Below are positions 1 to 6,385 of a DNA stretch of 20,016 nucleotides, in pieces; position 1 is the first letter of the stretch; every line of letters begins with the position of its first letter. The notes beneath the pieces were generated by a model. The model saw nothing but the letters and a program-made list of their open reading frames with translations, did no database searches and had not been told where the DNA came from. The stretch is from Eubacterium sp. (GTDB lineage Bacteria > Bacillota > Clostridia > Oscillospirales > Acutalibacteraceae). The stretch is from NCBI GenBank assembly GCA_017543725.1, contig JAFYFO010000135.1:1-20016 (forward strand). The letters run 5' to 3'. A program made the position numbers and the translations under genes.

Positions 1-1
1 G

Positions 2-583
2 TTCACCGAAATCAGCGCCGATATTCCCCTGCCCGACGCCTATAAAGTTACGGTTAAAGACCTTTCAAAATTCAAAACAACCGTTAAGCAAATCAAGGCG
101 CTTGACCATATCGACATTGTTCGCGACAATGCAAATCTTGCAAAAAAACTTGATTCAATAAGCCGCGGAATAACGGTTATCGCAGTGATTATTATCGCAG
201 TTTTGTTTGCGATTTCGCTTTTCATCATTTCAAACACAATCAAACTTACGGTTTATTCGCGCCGTCTTGAAATCAGCATTATGAAATCCGTCGGCGCAAC
301 AAACTCCTTTGTTCGACTGCCCTTCATTGTTGAGGGAATGATTCTCGGAGTTGTTTCGGGAGTTGTTTCGCTCGGCGCGGTCTGGGGCATATATGAAGTT
401 GCAACAAAGCAGTTCCACGAACTTTTCACTTCAATCGGAATAGTTGCGCTGAACTTCGCGGATTATGCTTGGATTATGCTTGGAGTTTTCCTTGCAATCG
501 GCATTATCAGCGGCGTCGGCGGTTCGCTCATAACTATGAGAAGATATCTGAATAAGGAAGGCAGTGAGATAAGTGCTATCTGA
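2..583 (+). CDS. ftsX: Cell division ABC-transporter-like membrane protein FtsX (C-terminal part)
   Basis: The open frame runs in from the left edge, so the start and N-terminal part are missing; about 193 residues remain. FtsX is the membrane subunit of the FtsEX complex, which uses ATP hydrolysis by FtsE to switch on cell-wall hydrolases outside the membrane. The visible part begins in the extracellular domain. It then shows a hydrophobic segment (around ITVIAVIIIAVLFAISLFII), the conserved FtsX stretch containing IMKSVGATNSFVRLPF and EGM, and two further membrane segments, ending in a short cytoplasmic tail. This order matches the last three membrane helices of FtsX. The stop overlaps the start of the next gene, a secreted coiled-coil M23 hydrolase, by 11 bases, which is the expected FtsX partner. 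FtsE would lie just outside the window. The family call is secure. Confidence 0.9.
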   Translation, partial: FTEISADIPLPDAYKVTVKDLSKFKTTVKQIKALDHIDIVRDNANLAKKLDSISRGITVIAVIIIAVLFAISLFIISNTIKLTVYSRRLEISIMKSVGATNSFVRLPFIVEGMILGVVSGVVSLGAVWGIYEVATKQFHELFTSIGIVALNFADYAWIMLGVFLAIGIISGVGGSLITMRRYLNKEGSEISAI

Positions 584-1817
584 AAAAACAACAAAACTTT
601 TATCTCTGATATTAAGTTTGTGCCTGATTTTCTCTTCTCTTGCCGCTTCGCAGGCGTTTGCCGCTTCAACAAGCGAACTCAGGGAAAAGAAATCAAAAAT
701 TCAGCGCCAGATTGACTCCGCTGAAAAAGAAATCAGCAAACTTTCCTCGGAGAAAAAGGAAACTCAGGAATACATCGCCGCGCTTGATAAAAAGATTCAA
801 CTCAAGCAGGACCAGATTAATATTTTGCAATCAGACGCGGATAATCTTCAATCAGAGATTAACGCTGTTGAAAAATCAATCGGGGCAACCGAAGAGCAGA
901 TTGTTGAAACTCAGAAAGAAATTGATATAAAGCAGGCTCAGTTTGATAAAACCTTTGATGAATACTGTCAGAGGCTCAGAGCAATGTATGTTTCGGGACA
1001 CGCAAGCAATCTTGAAGTTTTGCTGACAAGTTCCGATATCAGTTCCATTCTGACCCGCTCCGAAATGATTAAATCCGTTTCCGAGCAGGACAGCGAAATT
1101 CTTGACTCCCTTATGACGCAAATGGAGGAAATCGAGAAGGAAAAAGCCGCTCTTGAGAAGAAAATAAACAAACTCAATAAGGATAAAAAGCAACTCAAAG
1201 AAGATAAAAAGGCTTTAACAGACAGAATTTCAACCATTGCCGCTTCAAAGAAAGAACTTGATAGCGAAGTTGCTCAGTGTAATGCGCTTATCAAAAAACT
1301 TTCTTCTCAAAGTGCCGAATATCAGGAGGCTATTGAAGAAAATGAAAGCGCTCTCGCAAAGGTTGAGGCTGAAATTCAGGCTGCATACGCAAGAGCGTCA
1401 AGAACAGGCTCATCGGGCGGTTCAACAGGCTCGGGAACACACAGCGGCGCTCTCAGATATCCAACGGATTACCACAGTATTTCGGCAGGATACCCGAACT
1501 ATTCCAGCGGAAGATACCACGGCGGAGTTGACTTCCCCTGCCCTTCGGGCTCAAGCGTTTATGCCGCGGCTTCGGGAACCGTTATTGCGGCTTATAATCT
1601 TAACTACAGTTACGGCCACTATCTTATAGTTGACCACGGAAACGGACTCTCAACTCTTTATGCCCACAACACAACTCTTCTAGTCGGCGTTGGCGACCAT
1701 GTCAACAAAGGTCAGGTTATCGCGCGTTCAGGCTCAACGGGAAATTCAACAGGTCCCCACTGCCATTTTGAAGTTCGCGTTAACGGAACAAGAGTTAATC
1801 CGATGAACTACTTATAA
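573..1817 (+). CDS. EnvC/CwlO-like murein hydrolase: coiled coil plus M23 peptidase domain
   Basis: Secreted cell-wall hydrolase or activator of 414 residues. The GTG start overlaps the ftsX stop by 11 bases, with an AAGGAAG ribosome site at about 554-560, so translation is probably coupled. Residues 1-30 form a signal peptide ending near AFA. Residues 35-270 are a long coiled coil rich in K, E and Q, the region that in this family contacts FtsX. A Ser/Gly-rich linker (about 276-292) leads to a C-terminal LytM/M23 domain (about 296-414). The zinc ligands H316, D320 (HGGVD) and H398, and the catalytic-type H365 and H396 (HCH), are all present. Unlike degenerate E. coli EnvC, it should therefore be a catalytically active endopeptidase that cuts peptidoglycan cross-links at division or elongation sites. 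The neighbourhood indicates control by FtsEX. The bond it cleaves is not known. Confidence 0.9.
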   Translation: MLSEKTTKLLSLILSLCLIFSSLAASQAFAASTSELREKKSKIQRQIDSAEKEISKLSSEKKETQEYIAALDKKIQLKQDQINILQSDADNLQSEINAVEKSIGATEEQIVETQKEIDIKQAQFDKTFDEYCQRLRAMYVSGHASNLEVLLTSSDISSILTRSEMIKSVSEQDSEILDSLMTQMEEIEKEKAALEKKINKLNKDKKQLKEDKKALTDRISTIAASKKELDSEVAQCNALIKKLSSQSAEYQEAIEENESALAKVEAEIQAAYARASRTGSSGGSTGSGTHSGALRYPTDYHSISAGYPNYSSGRYHGGVDFPCPSGSSVYAAASGTVIAAYNLNYSYGHYLIVDHGNGLSTLYAHNTTLLVGVGDHVNKGQVIARSGSTGNSTGPHCHFEVRVNGTRVNPMNYL

Positions 1818-1824
1818 AAAAACG

Positions 1825-1855
1825 CGGGCGGATGATATCCGCCCGTAATACTTTT
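1825..1855 (+). terminator. Rho-independent terminator after the M23 hydrolase
   Basis: A perfect 9-bp GC-rich stem (cgggcggat / atccgcccg) with a 3-base loop lies 8 bases after the hydrolase stop. It is followed by taatactttt, a moderate T run. It should end the ftsX operon. The next gene starts only 25 bases past the stem, so some read-through or an embedded promoter is needed to express it. Confidence 0.75.
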
Positions 1856-1869
1856 AACGAGGTTTTGTT

Positions 1870-3444
1870 ATGGCTAAGAAAAAAGAAAACATTATTAAAA
1901 CCGAACATTTCGGTATTCAGCGCAAAATTGTTGCCAATATGACAACCGAAAGTTGGCAGAATATTCCCCATGTAACATATACTTATGAGCCGGATGTAAC
2001 GGAATTTATGGAGCAATATAAATTGCTCAACAAGGATGTTGATAAAGAAAACAAGGTAACCGTCAACACCCTGATGCTGAAAGTTATCGTTGAAGGGCTC
2101 AAAGCCTGCCCTGCAATGAATGCTCATATTGAGTTTGACAGAAAATATGTCAGAGGCGCCATTCACACTCTTTCCGAAATAAATATTTCAATGCCAATGG
2201 TTCTTCCGACCGGCGAAATGATGACAATAAATCTTCATAATTTTGAAAGCAAAAATCTTGATGAAATGGTTGCATATATAAAAGATGTCAACCGCCGTAT
2301 GGAAAAAACCGATTTGAACGAGGTTATGTTTGATGTTTCAATGGATAACACTCTGACGGGGCTTAAAGAGGGCAAACTCTCTCAGACAATCAACCGCATT
2401 ATCGGCTCCAAAACGGGAAAGCACAAAGTTAAAACTCTCAAAGGCAAAGCAAAACGCGAATACGAAGCGATTCCCGAAACAGACCGCCTGACAAAGCACG
2501 ATATCGAACAGGGCTCGATAACAATTTCAAACATCGGCTCTGTTTACCGCGAACAAAGAGGCGCGGCGGCGCTCATTGAAATCATACCGCCCCAGGTTAC
2601 GGCAATTGCAATCGGCGCAGTTCAGGATAAGCCCGTTGTTATCGTTAATGAAAACGATGAAAAAGAAATCGCAATCCGCCAGATTCTTCCGCTGACAATT
2701 GTTTTTGACCACAGAGCGCTTGATTTCGGCGATATTGTTCCCTTTATAAAGAAACTTGATGAAATATTCGAAGAACCCGAGGTTATGTTTGACTGGAAAA
2801 CGGAAAAGCCGATTTCACAGGATGAAATAAACGAAATCAAGGGTCAGCGCATTGAGCGCGAAACAAAGTTGGAAGAAAGCAAAAAACGCGAAAAGGAAAA
2901 GCGCGAGGCTCAGCGTGATGCTCAGAAAGCCGCAGCAAAAGCCGATAAGGCTCAGCAGGAGGCTCAAAAGGCGCTCAAAGAGGCTGAAGAGCGCTCCGAA
3001 AAGGCTGAAAGCGAACTTGCTCAGGCAATGAAAAAAGTTGAATTGAAGGCACTGAAAGAAGCCGAAAAGGCTGAAGAAGAGGCAATTCAAGCCGAAGAAA
3101 AAGCCGAGCGCGAGATTAAAAAATTAAAGCAGGAGGCTTCTTTAAAAGTCGAAAAACTGAAAGCCGAAGCGCAGGAAAAATCTCAGAAAGAGGCTGAAAA
3201 ACTGCGCGCTGAAATTGCCGAAAAAACAGATAAAATGCTCCGCGAGGCAGAGAAAAAGCGCAAAGACGCTCTTGAAAAGAAGGAAAAGGCGCTTAAAGAC
3301 GCCGAAAAGGCAAAAAAAGAAGCGCTTGAAAAAGCGCAGAAGGAATCCGATAAAGCAAAGCAGGATGTTGAAAAGGCAAAGGCGCAAGCGCAGCAACTCC
3401 TTCAAAAAGCAAAAGAGGCTCAGGAAAAAGCAAATAATATCTGA
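1870..3444 (+). CDS. Free-standing E2-type CoA acyltransferase domain fused to a long charged helical tail
   Basis: Protein of 524 residues with GAGG at about 1859-1862 ahead of the ATG. Residues 1 to about 307 match the catalytic domain of 2-oxoacid dehydrogenase E2 subunits (CAT-like fold). The SNIG segment and the IPPQVTAIAIGA stretch are typical, and the active-site motif is H281-R-A-L-D285-F-G. In the canonical motif (HRxxDG) a Gly directly follows the Asp; here Phe intervenes. There is no lipoyl domain or peripheral-subunit-binding domain, and no E1 or E3 gene nearby, so it is unlikely to be a standard dehydrogenase core. From about residue 326 to the end there is no Gly or Pro, only a Lys/Glu/Ala/Gln-rich helix of about 200 residues, probably a coiled coil or single alpha helix. 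No signal peptide is seen, so it is probably cytoplasmic. Acyl-CoA transfer is plausible, but substrate and role are unknown. Confidence 0.8.
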   Translation: MAKKKENIIKTEHFGIQRKIVANMTTESWQNIPHVTYTYEPDVTEFMEQYKLLNKDVDKENKVTVNTLMLKVIVEGLKACPAMNAHIEFDRKYVRGAIHTLSEINISMPMVLPTGEMMTINLHNFESKNLDEMVAYIKDVNRRMEKTDLNEVMFDVSMDNTLTGLKEGKLSQTINRIIGSKTGKHKVKTLKGKAKREYEAIPETDRLTKHDIEQGSITISNIGSVYREQRGAAALIEIIPPQVTAIAIGAVQDKPVVIVNENDEKEIAIRQILPLTIVFDHRALDFGDIVPFIKKLDEIFEEPEVMFDWKTEKPISQDEINEIKGQRIERETKLEESKKREKEKREAQRDAQKAAAKADKAQQEAQKALKEAEERSEKAESELAQAMKKVELKALKEAEKAEEEAIQAEEKAEREIKKLKQEASLKVEKLKAEAQEKSQKEAEKLRAEIAEKTDKMLREAEKKRKDALEKKEKALKDAEKAKKEALEKAQKESDKAKQDVEKAKAQAQQLLQKAKEAQEKANNI

Positions 3445-3453
3445 AAAAGAGTT

Positions 3454-3492
3454 AAACTCCCCGAAAACATCATTCGGGGAGTTTTTGCTTTT
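3454..3492. terminator. Bidirectional Rho-independent terminator between convergent genes
   Basis: A perfect 12-bp stem (3454-3465 with 3473-3484) and 7-base loop are followed by tttgctttt on the plus strand. On the minus strand the stem is followed by aactctttttc. It sits between the stops of the convergent E2-like and ATPase genes and can serve both. Confidence 0.9.
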
Positions 3493-3507
3493 AGAATAAT
3501 TCGCTTG

Positions 3508-4899
3508 TCAATATAAAACAATGTTGCCTTTTTCCTGCGAAAGGGCTTTCATTTTATCGGTATAGCCGCTGAAACTGAAGAAAACAAAATGCTCTTTTCT
3601 GCTTTTACTTTTCCAATTAACATATTGCTTCTTTTCAAGCAGTTCATAATAAACATCAACATCCATTGGCTTATTGGTGAATTTACATTCGCCGAATATA
3701 ATATTATCGCTGTTTTCATCAACGGCTGCAATATCTATTTCCTTATCCGTTCTGTCCCACCATCTGCCTATTTTTGTCGGAACAAAATCCCAGGTGTTAT
3801 TTGCGACAAGTTCGTTCATATACTCCCGTCTGCATATATCCTCATAAACAAACGCCGCGTGATTGGGAATAAAGCCTTTTTTGATTTTATCCATAACAAA
3901 ATCCGTATTGTCCATTTCAATATATGATTTATACGGATAAATAAACATAAACCAAAACTTAATATAATTATCCCTGATTCTGTACAGCCCCATTTTGCTT
4001 TTTTCAGGTTTGCTTTCAGTTGCGGGAACTTCTCTTTCAAGGATATCCAAATCAATCAAAACTTTCAGATATTTCGGAAGATTTGTTGACTGAATTTCAA
4101 GCGCCGCAGCAATTTCGTTCGGCTTCTGCTTTCCTGATGCAATCGTTTTAATAATAGAAAAATAACTTCCGACATCCTGAACCTCCTTTTCAAGAAGGAA
4201 ATTCGGTTCTTCATACAGATAACTTTCTTTGGACATAACGCTTTTTTCTATTGCTTCATAAACATCCGAATACGGCTCAAACGATTCAATGTATTTAGGA
4301 ACACCGCCCGTGACTGAATATGCTTCAATCAACTGTCTTTCACTTAAACCGTTAAAAAATTCATTGTAATGCTTAAAAGCAATCTGCTTCATTTTAATCT
4401 GACCGGTTCTTCTTCCGTAAAGCGGACTGTTATATGAAAGAGTTTGCGCATACATCATATTTACAAGCGAGCCGCAAAGAATGAGCATAACATTCTCACT
4501 CTCCAAAACATTATCCCATATTTTTTGCATTATAGAAATAAACGGCGGATTGGACTTTGCGATATACTGAAACTCGTCAATAATAATCAGTTTTTTCTCG
4601 TCGGGCTTACCCTCAATAATGTATCTGAAAAGAGTTTCCCATTCACTGATATTTGCATTTGCTAATAACGGCGCGCCGATATATTCAGCAACCCTGTTTT
4701 TGAATTCGTTTCTGTTTTCGTTTTCCGATTCCTCCGTTGCAAGAAAAAACAGCGCAGACTTATCCTTGATAAACTCTTTGATTAACTGAGTTTTGCCAAT
4801 TCTTCTTCTGCCGTATATAACAACAAAAGATGCGGAACTTTTTGCATACTCTTTTTCGAGAAAATCGCGCTCGTTATCTCTGTTGATAAATTTTTTCAT
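3508..4899 (-). CDS. AAA ATPase with C-terminal DUF234 (PD-(D/E)XK-like) domain
   Basis: Protein of 463 residues in the archaeal-type ATPase/DUF234 family. The Walker A motif is G30-R-R-R-I-G-K36-T37 and Walker B is LIIID108-E109. A winged-helix-like middle region follows (roughly 240-310, with the KPNEIAAAL and LPKYLKVLIDLDILER stretches). The C-terminal DUF234 part carries E387-I-D389 and G-E404-C-K406, which resembles the D...ExK core of restriction-fold nucleases. The ATG at 4899 is preferred over an in-frame TTG 10 codons upstream. It has an AAGGTGATG ribosome site, and the upstream codons lie inside the -10 promoter box. The gene is alone, with its own promoter and terminator. The family is common in Firmicutes and Archaea, and a DNA-related or mobile-element function is suspected but unproven. 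Nuclease activity is an inference from the motif only. Confidence 0.85.
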   Translation of the reverse strand: MKKFINRDNERDFLEKEYAKSSASFVVIYGRRRIGKTQLIKEFIKDKSALFFLATEESENENRNEFKNRVAEYIGAPLLANANISEWETLFRYIIEGKPDEKKLIIIDEFQYIAKSNPPFISIMQKIWDNVLESENVMLILCGSLVNMMYAQTLSYNSPLYGRRTGQIKMKQIAFKHYNEFFNGLSERQLIEAYSVTGGVPKYIESFEPYSDVYEAIEKSVMSKESYLYEEPNFLLEKEVQDVGSYFSIIKTIASGKQKPNEIAAALEIQSTNLPKYLKVLIDLDILEREVPATESKPEKSKMGLYRIRDNYIKFWFMFIYPYKSYIEMDNTDFVMDKIKKGFIPNHAAFVYEDICRREYMNELVANNTWDFVPTKIGRWWDRTDKEIDIAAVDENSDNIIFGECKFTNKPMDVDVYYELLEKKQYVNWKSKSRKEHFVFFSFSGYTDKMKALSQEKGNIVLY

Positions 4900-4917
4900 A
4901 ACATCACCTTCAGTTTT

Positions 4918-4945
4918 ATTATACCACAAAGTATAATAATTTCAA
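4918..4945 (-). promoter_or_regulatory. Sigma-A-type promoter of the DUF234 ATPase gene
   Basis: On the minus strand there is TTGAAA (4940-4945), a 16-base spacer, then TATAAT (4918-4923). Transcription would start about 10-15 bases before the ribosome site. The box overlaps the only upstream in-frame start candidate, which settles the ATG at 4899 as the start. Confidence 0.75.
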
Positions 4946-4980
4946 GTATAATTATTTATTAATTGAAATTAACCTGATTT

Positions 4981-5069
4981 AAAAAGGACCGAATTATGAC
5001 GGGACCCCCAAAAGTTAGACCACAAACTAACTTTTGGGGGTCGGGTCATTATCAAAATCGGTCCTTTTT
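4981..5069 (-). terminator. Terminator of the secreted-protein gene, with an inserted palindrome in its loop
   Basis: The outer arms aaaaaggaccga (4981-4992) and tcggtccttttt (5058-5069) form a perfect 12-bp stem ending in a T run on the minus strand. It lies 35 bases past the stop at 5105. If the inner 52-bp palindrome and one TTA are removed, the loop is only 10 bases, a normal terminator. With the palindrome present the structure is a long extended hairpin. Confidence 0.75.
4997..5048. mobile_element. 52-bp palindrome resembling two abutted IS3-family ends (relic or MITE)
   Basis: The segment begins TGAC and ends GTCA. Its two arms are 22-base inverted repeats with two mismatches, both carrying acccccaaaagttag (5004-5018 and its complement 5027-5041), around an 8-base centre. 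The TG...CA ends and the CCCCCAAAAGTTAG core resemble terminal repeats of IS3-family (IS150-group) elements as I know them. TTA on both sides (4994-4996 and 5049-5051) fits their usual 3-bp target duplication. No transposase is left. Alternatively it is a purely structural hairpin or a small non-autonomous element. Confidence 0.5.
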
Positions 5070-5104
5070 CGTATTCGGCTTATTTACAGAAACGGTGTGC
5101 AAGT

Positions 5105-6265
5105 TCACTCGGCGTTATATTTTTCTGCTGTGAAATTGATGAGAAGGGCGATTTTTTCGCCTTCGGTTTCTGCTTTTTCAGAATCGAAATTCTTTATAAT
5201 ATAGGAATAATCCTTTGCGTTGATAATTCCGTCTTTAACATAATCGCAGTTAACAACTTCAATGGGCGTTTTTGTTTTATCGTTTTTTTCGGAATTAACA
5301 TCAACGCTTATTGTGCATTCCCTCGGAATAATCGTTTGTGAAGCGACCCTCGCCCTGTAAACCCCGGGCGCTGATGCAAAGGAAAACTCACCATTTTCAT
5401 CGCTTATTGCCCTTTCACTGCCGTTTATGCTGATTGAAGCGCCCGCAACAGGCTCTTTGCTAATATAATCGCAAACAGCGCCGTGATATGTGAAAAGCGC
5501 GCTCTGATTGATTTTAACATTATATTGAACGCTTTTGTTGAGAACGCTCACGGTTATGAGATTTGCTGTATATTTTTCGTCCTCTTCGGGATACCAGTGG
5601 GTTTGGCTCTGGTTTTGTGTATAATTAATGGTGCATCCGTCAACGGTTGCCGCGCCTGCAGAGGCGGTTGAAACATTTCCGTTTTTATAATGAACTTTTA
5701 AGGTCATATTCTGAATAATCTTCGAATAGTTATAATAAAAATATGTTTCGCCCTGTTCGTCTTTTTCCCATTTGCCGTCGGTATACCAGGTCAGTTGAGC
5801 GTCACATTCAACTTCAAGATAATCAATCGTGTCGCCCTCATAAATCAGTTTAACTTTCATCTCGCCGCTTGTTCTTTCGGAATCCCAGCCTGCGGCATAA
5901 TAATATGTTTTTCCCGCTTCAAGATTATATGAAAGGCAGAACTGATATTTATTCGGCTGGGAATAGTATTGATAATTCGGGCTTTCATTGGAATATGCAA
6001 GTTGATTATAGTTTTTTCCGTCAACTTCAAAAAGATATGCCTCGGCATAAAGATATCTGTTGTATGAAAGAAAAGTATACATTCCGCTTTGCTGGGGAGT
6101 GAAGAAATACCAGTTTTTATCGGTAAGCCCGTCCGTCGTGTTGATTATTTCGGTGTTTAGAATAATCTCCTGCGTTTTCGCCTTTGCGCTGAATATCGCG
6201 GAAGCAAAAGAGCATATTATAACAGCGCTTGCCAATATAACTGCAAGCGTTTTTTTGATTTTCAT
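5105..6265 (-). CDS. Secreted protein with carboxypeptidase-regulatory-like domain and single dockerin-like repeat
   Basis: 386 residues from the ATG at 6265, which has an AGGAGGTGA site upstream. Residues 1-29 are a signal peptide. Residues about 33-145 look like a pre-peptidase-C-type beta sandwich (NWYFFTPQQSGMYTF, later LEAGKTYYYAAG). A second beta-rich part (about 147-252) follows. Residues about 258-335 match the carboxypeptidase-regulatory-like fold (GAVCDYISKEPVAGASISI, then DENGEFSFASAPGVYRARV). The C-terminus has one dockerin-type calcium loop, D341-x-x-x-D345-G-I-I-N349-x-x-D352, with Val replacing the usual Asn at loop position 3 and no clear second repeat. No catalytic domain is seen. 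A surface or extracellular binding role is likely, and cohesin attachment is only possible. It is divergent from the histidine kinase gene. Confidence 0.75.
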   Translation of the reverse strand: MKIKKTLAVILASAVIICSFASAIFSAKAKTQEIILNTEIINTTDGLTDKNWYFFTPQQSGMYTFLSYNRYLYAEAYLFEVDGKNYNQLAYSNESPNYQYYSQPNKYQFCLSYNLEAGKTYYYAAGWDSERTSGEMKVKLIYEGDTIDYLEVECDAQLTWYTDGKWEKDEQGETYFYYNYSKIIQNMTLKVHYKNGNVSTASAGAATVDGCTINYTQNQSQTHWYPEEDEKYTANLITVSVLNKSVQYNVKINQSALFTYHGAVCDYISKEPVAGASISINGSERAISDENGEFSFASAPGVYRARVASQTIIPRECTISVDVNSEKNDKTKTPIEVVNCDYVKDGIINAKDYSYIIKNFDSEKAETEGEKIALLINFTAEKYNAE

Positions 6266-6290
6266 ATCTCTTTCACCTCCTGTGCTCATT

Positions 6291-6319
6291 ATTATATCAG
6301 ATTTTTTTATTTTTGTATA
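6291..6319 (-). promoter_or_regulatory. Extended -10 promoter of the secreted-protein gene
   Basis: On the minus strand TGA precedes TATAAT (6291-6296), forming an extended -10. A weak -35 (TATACA, 6314-6319) sits 17 bases upstream. It is placed just ahead of the AGGAGG ribosome site, so the leader is short. Confidence 0.6.
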
Positions 6320-6350
6320 GTCACAAATTCTGCAAATAAACATCTAACTA

Positions 6351-6379
6351 TTGTAAAAATATTTAAAATAGTATAAAAT
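6351..6379 (+). promoter_or_regulatory. Promoter of the two-component operon, almost abutting the start codon
   Basis: TTGTAA (6351-6356), a 17-base spacer and TAAAAT (6374-6379) lie only 6 bases before the kinase ATG at 6386. The predicted transcript start falls on or next to the ATG. No ribosome site is visible, suggesting a leaderless mRNA. CAAAT occurs twice at a 9-base spacing (6324-6328, 6333-6337) between the two divergent promoters and could be a regulator site. Confidence 0.5.
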
Positions 6380-6385
6380 AACCTT

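Noticed and set aside
2815..3499. Several Phe/Leu-rich or Lys/Arg-rich reading frames on both strands across the E2 tail
   Set aside because: They are frame shadows of the Lys/Glu/Ala-rich helix (aaa, gaa and gct codons read in other frames give Phe/Leu or Arg runs) and have no ribosome sites.
4900..4929. A 10-codon N-terminal extension of the DUF234 ATPase
   Set aside because: The extra codons overlap the -10 box TATAAT, have no ribosome site, and the ATG at 4899 has a good AAGGTGATG.
6266..6343. A longer start for the secreted protein
   Set aside because: The added codons cover the promoter and ribosome site. The ATG at 6265 begins a clean signal peptide right after AGGAGGTGA.
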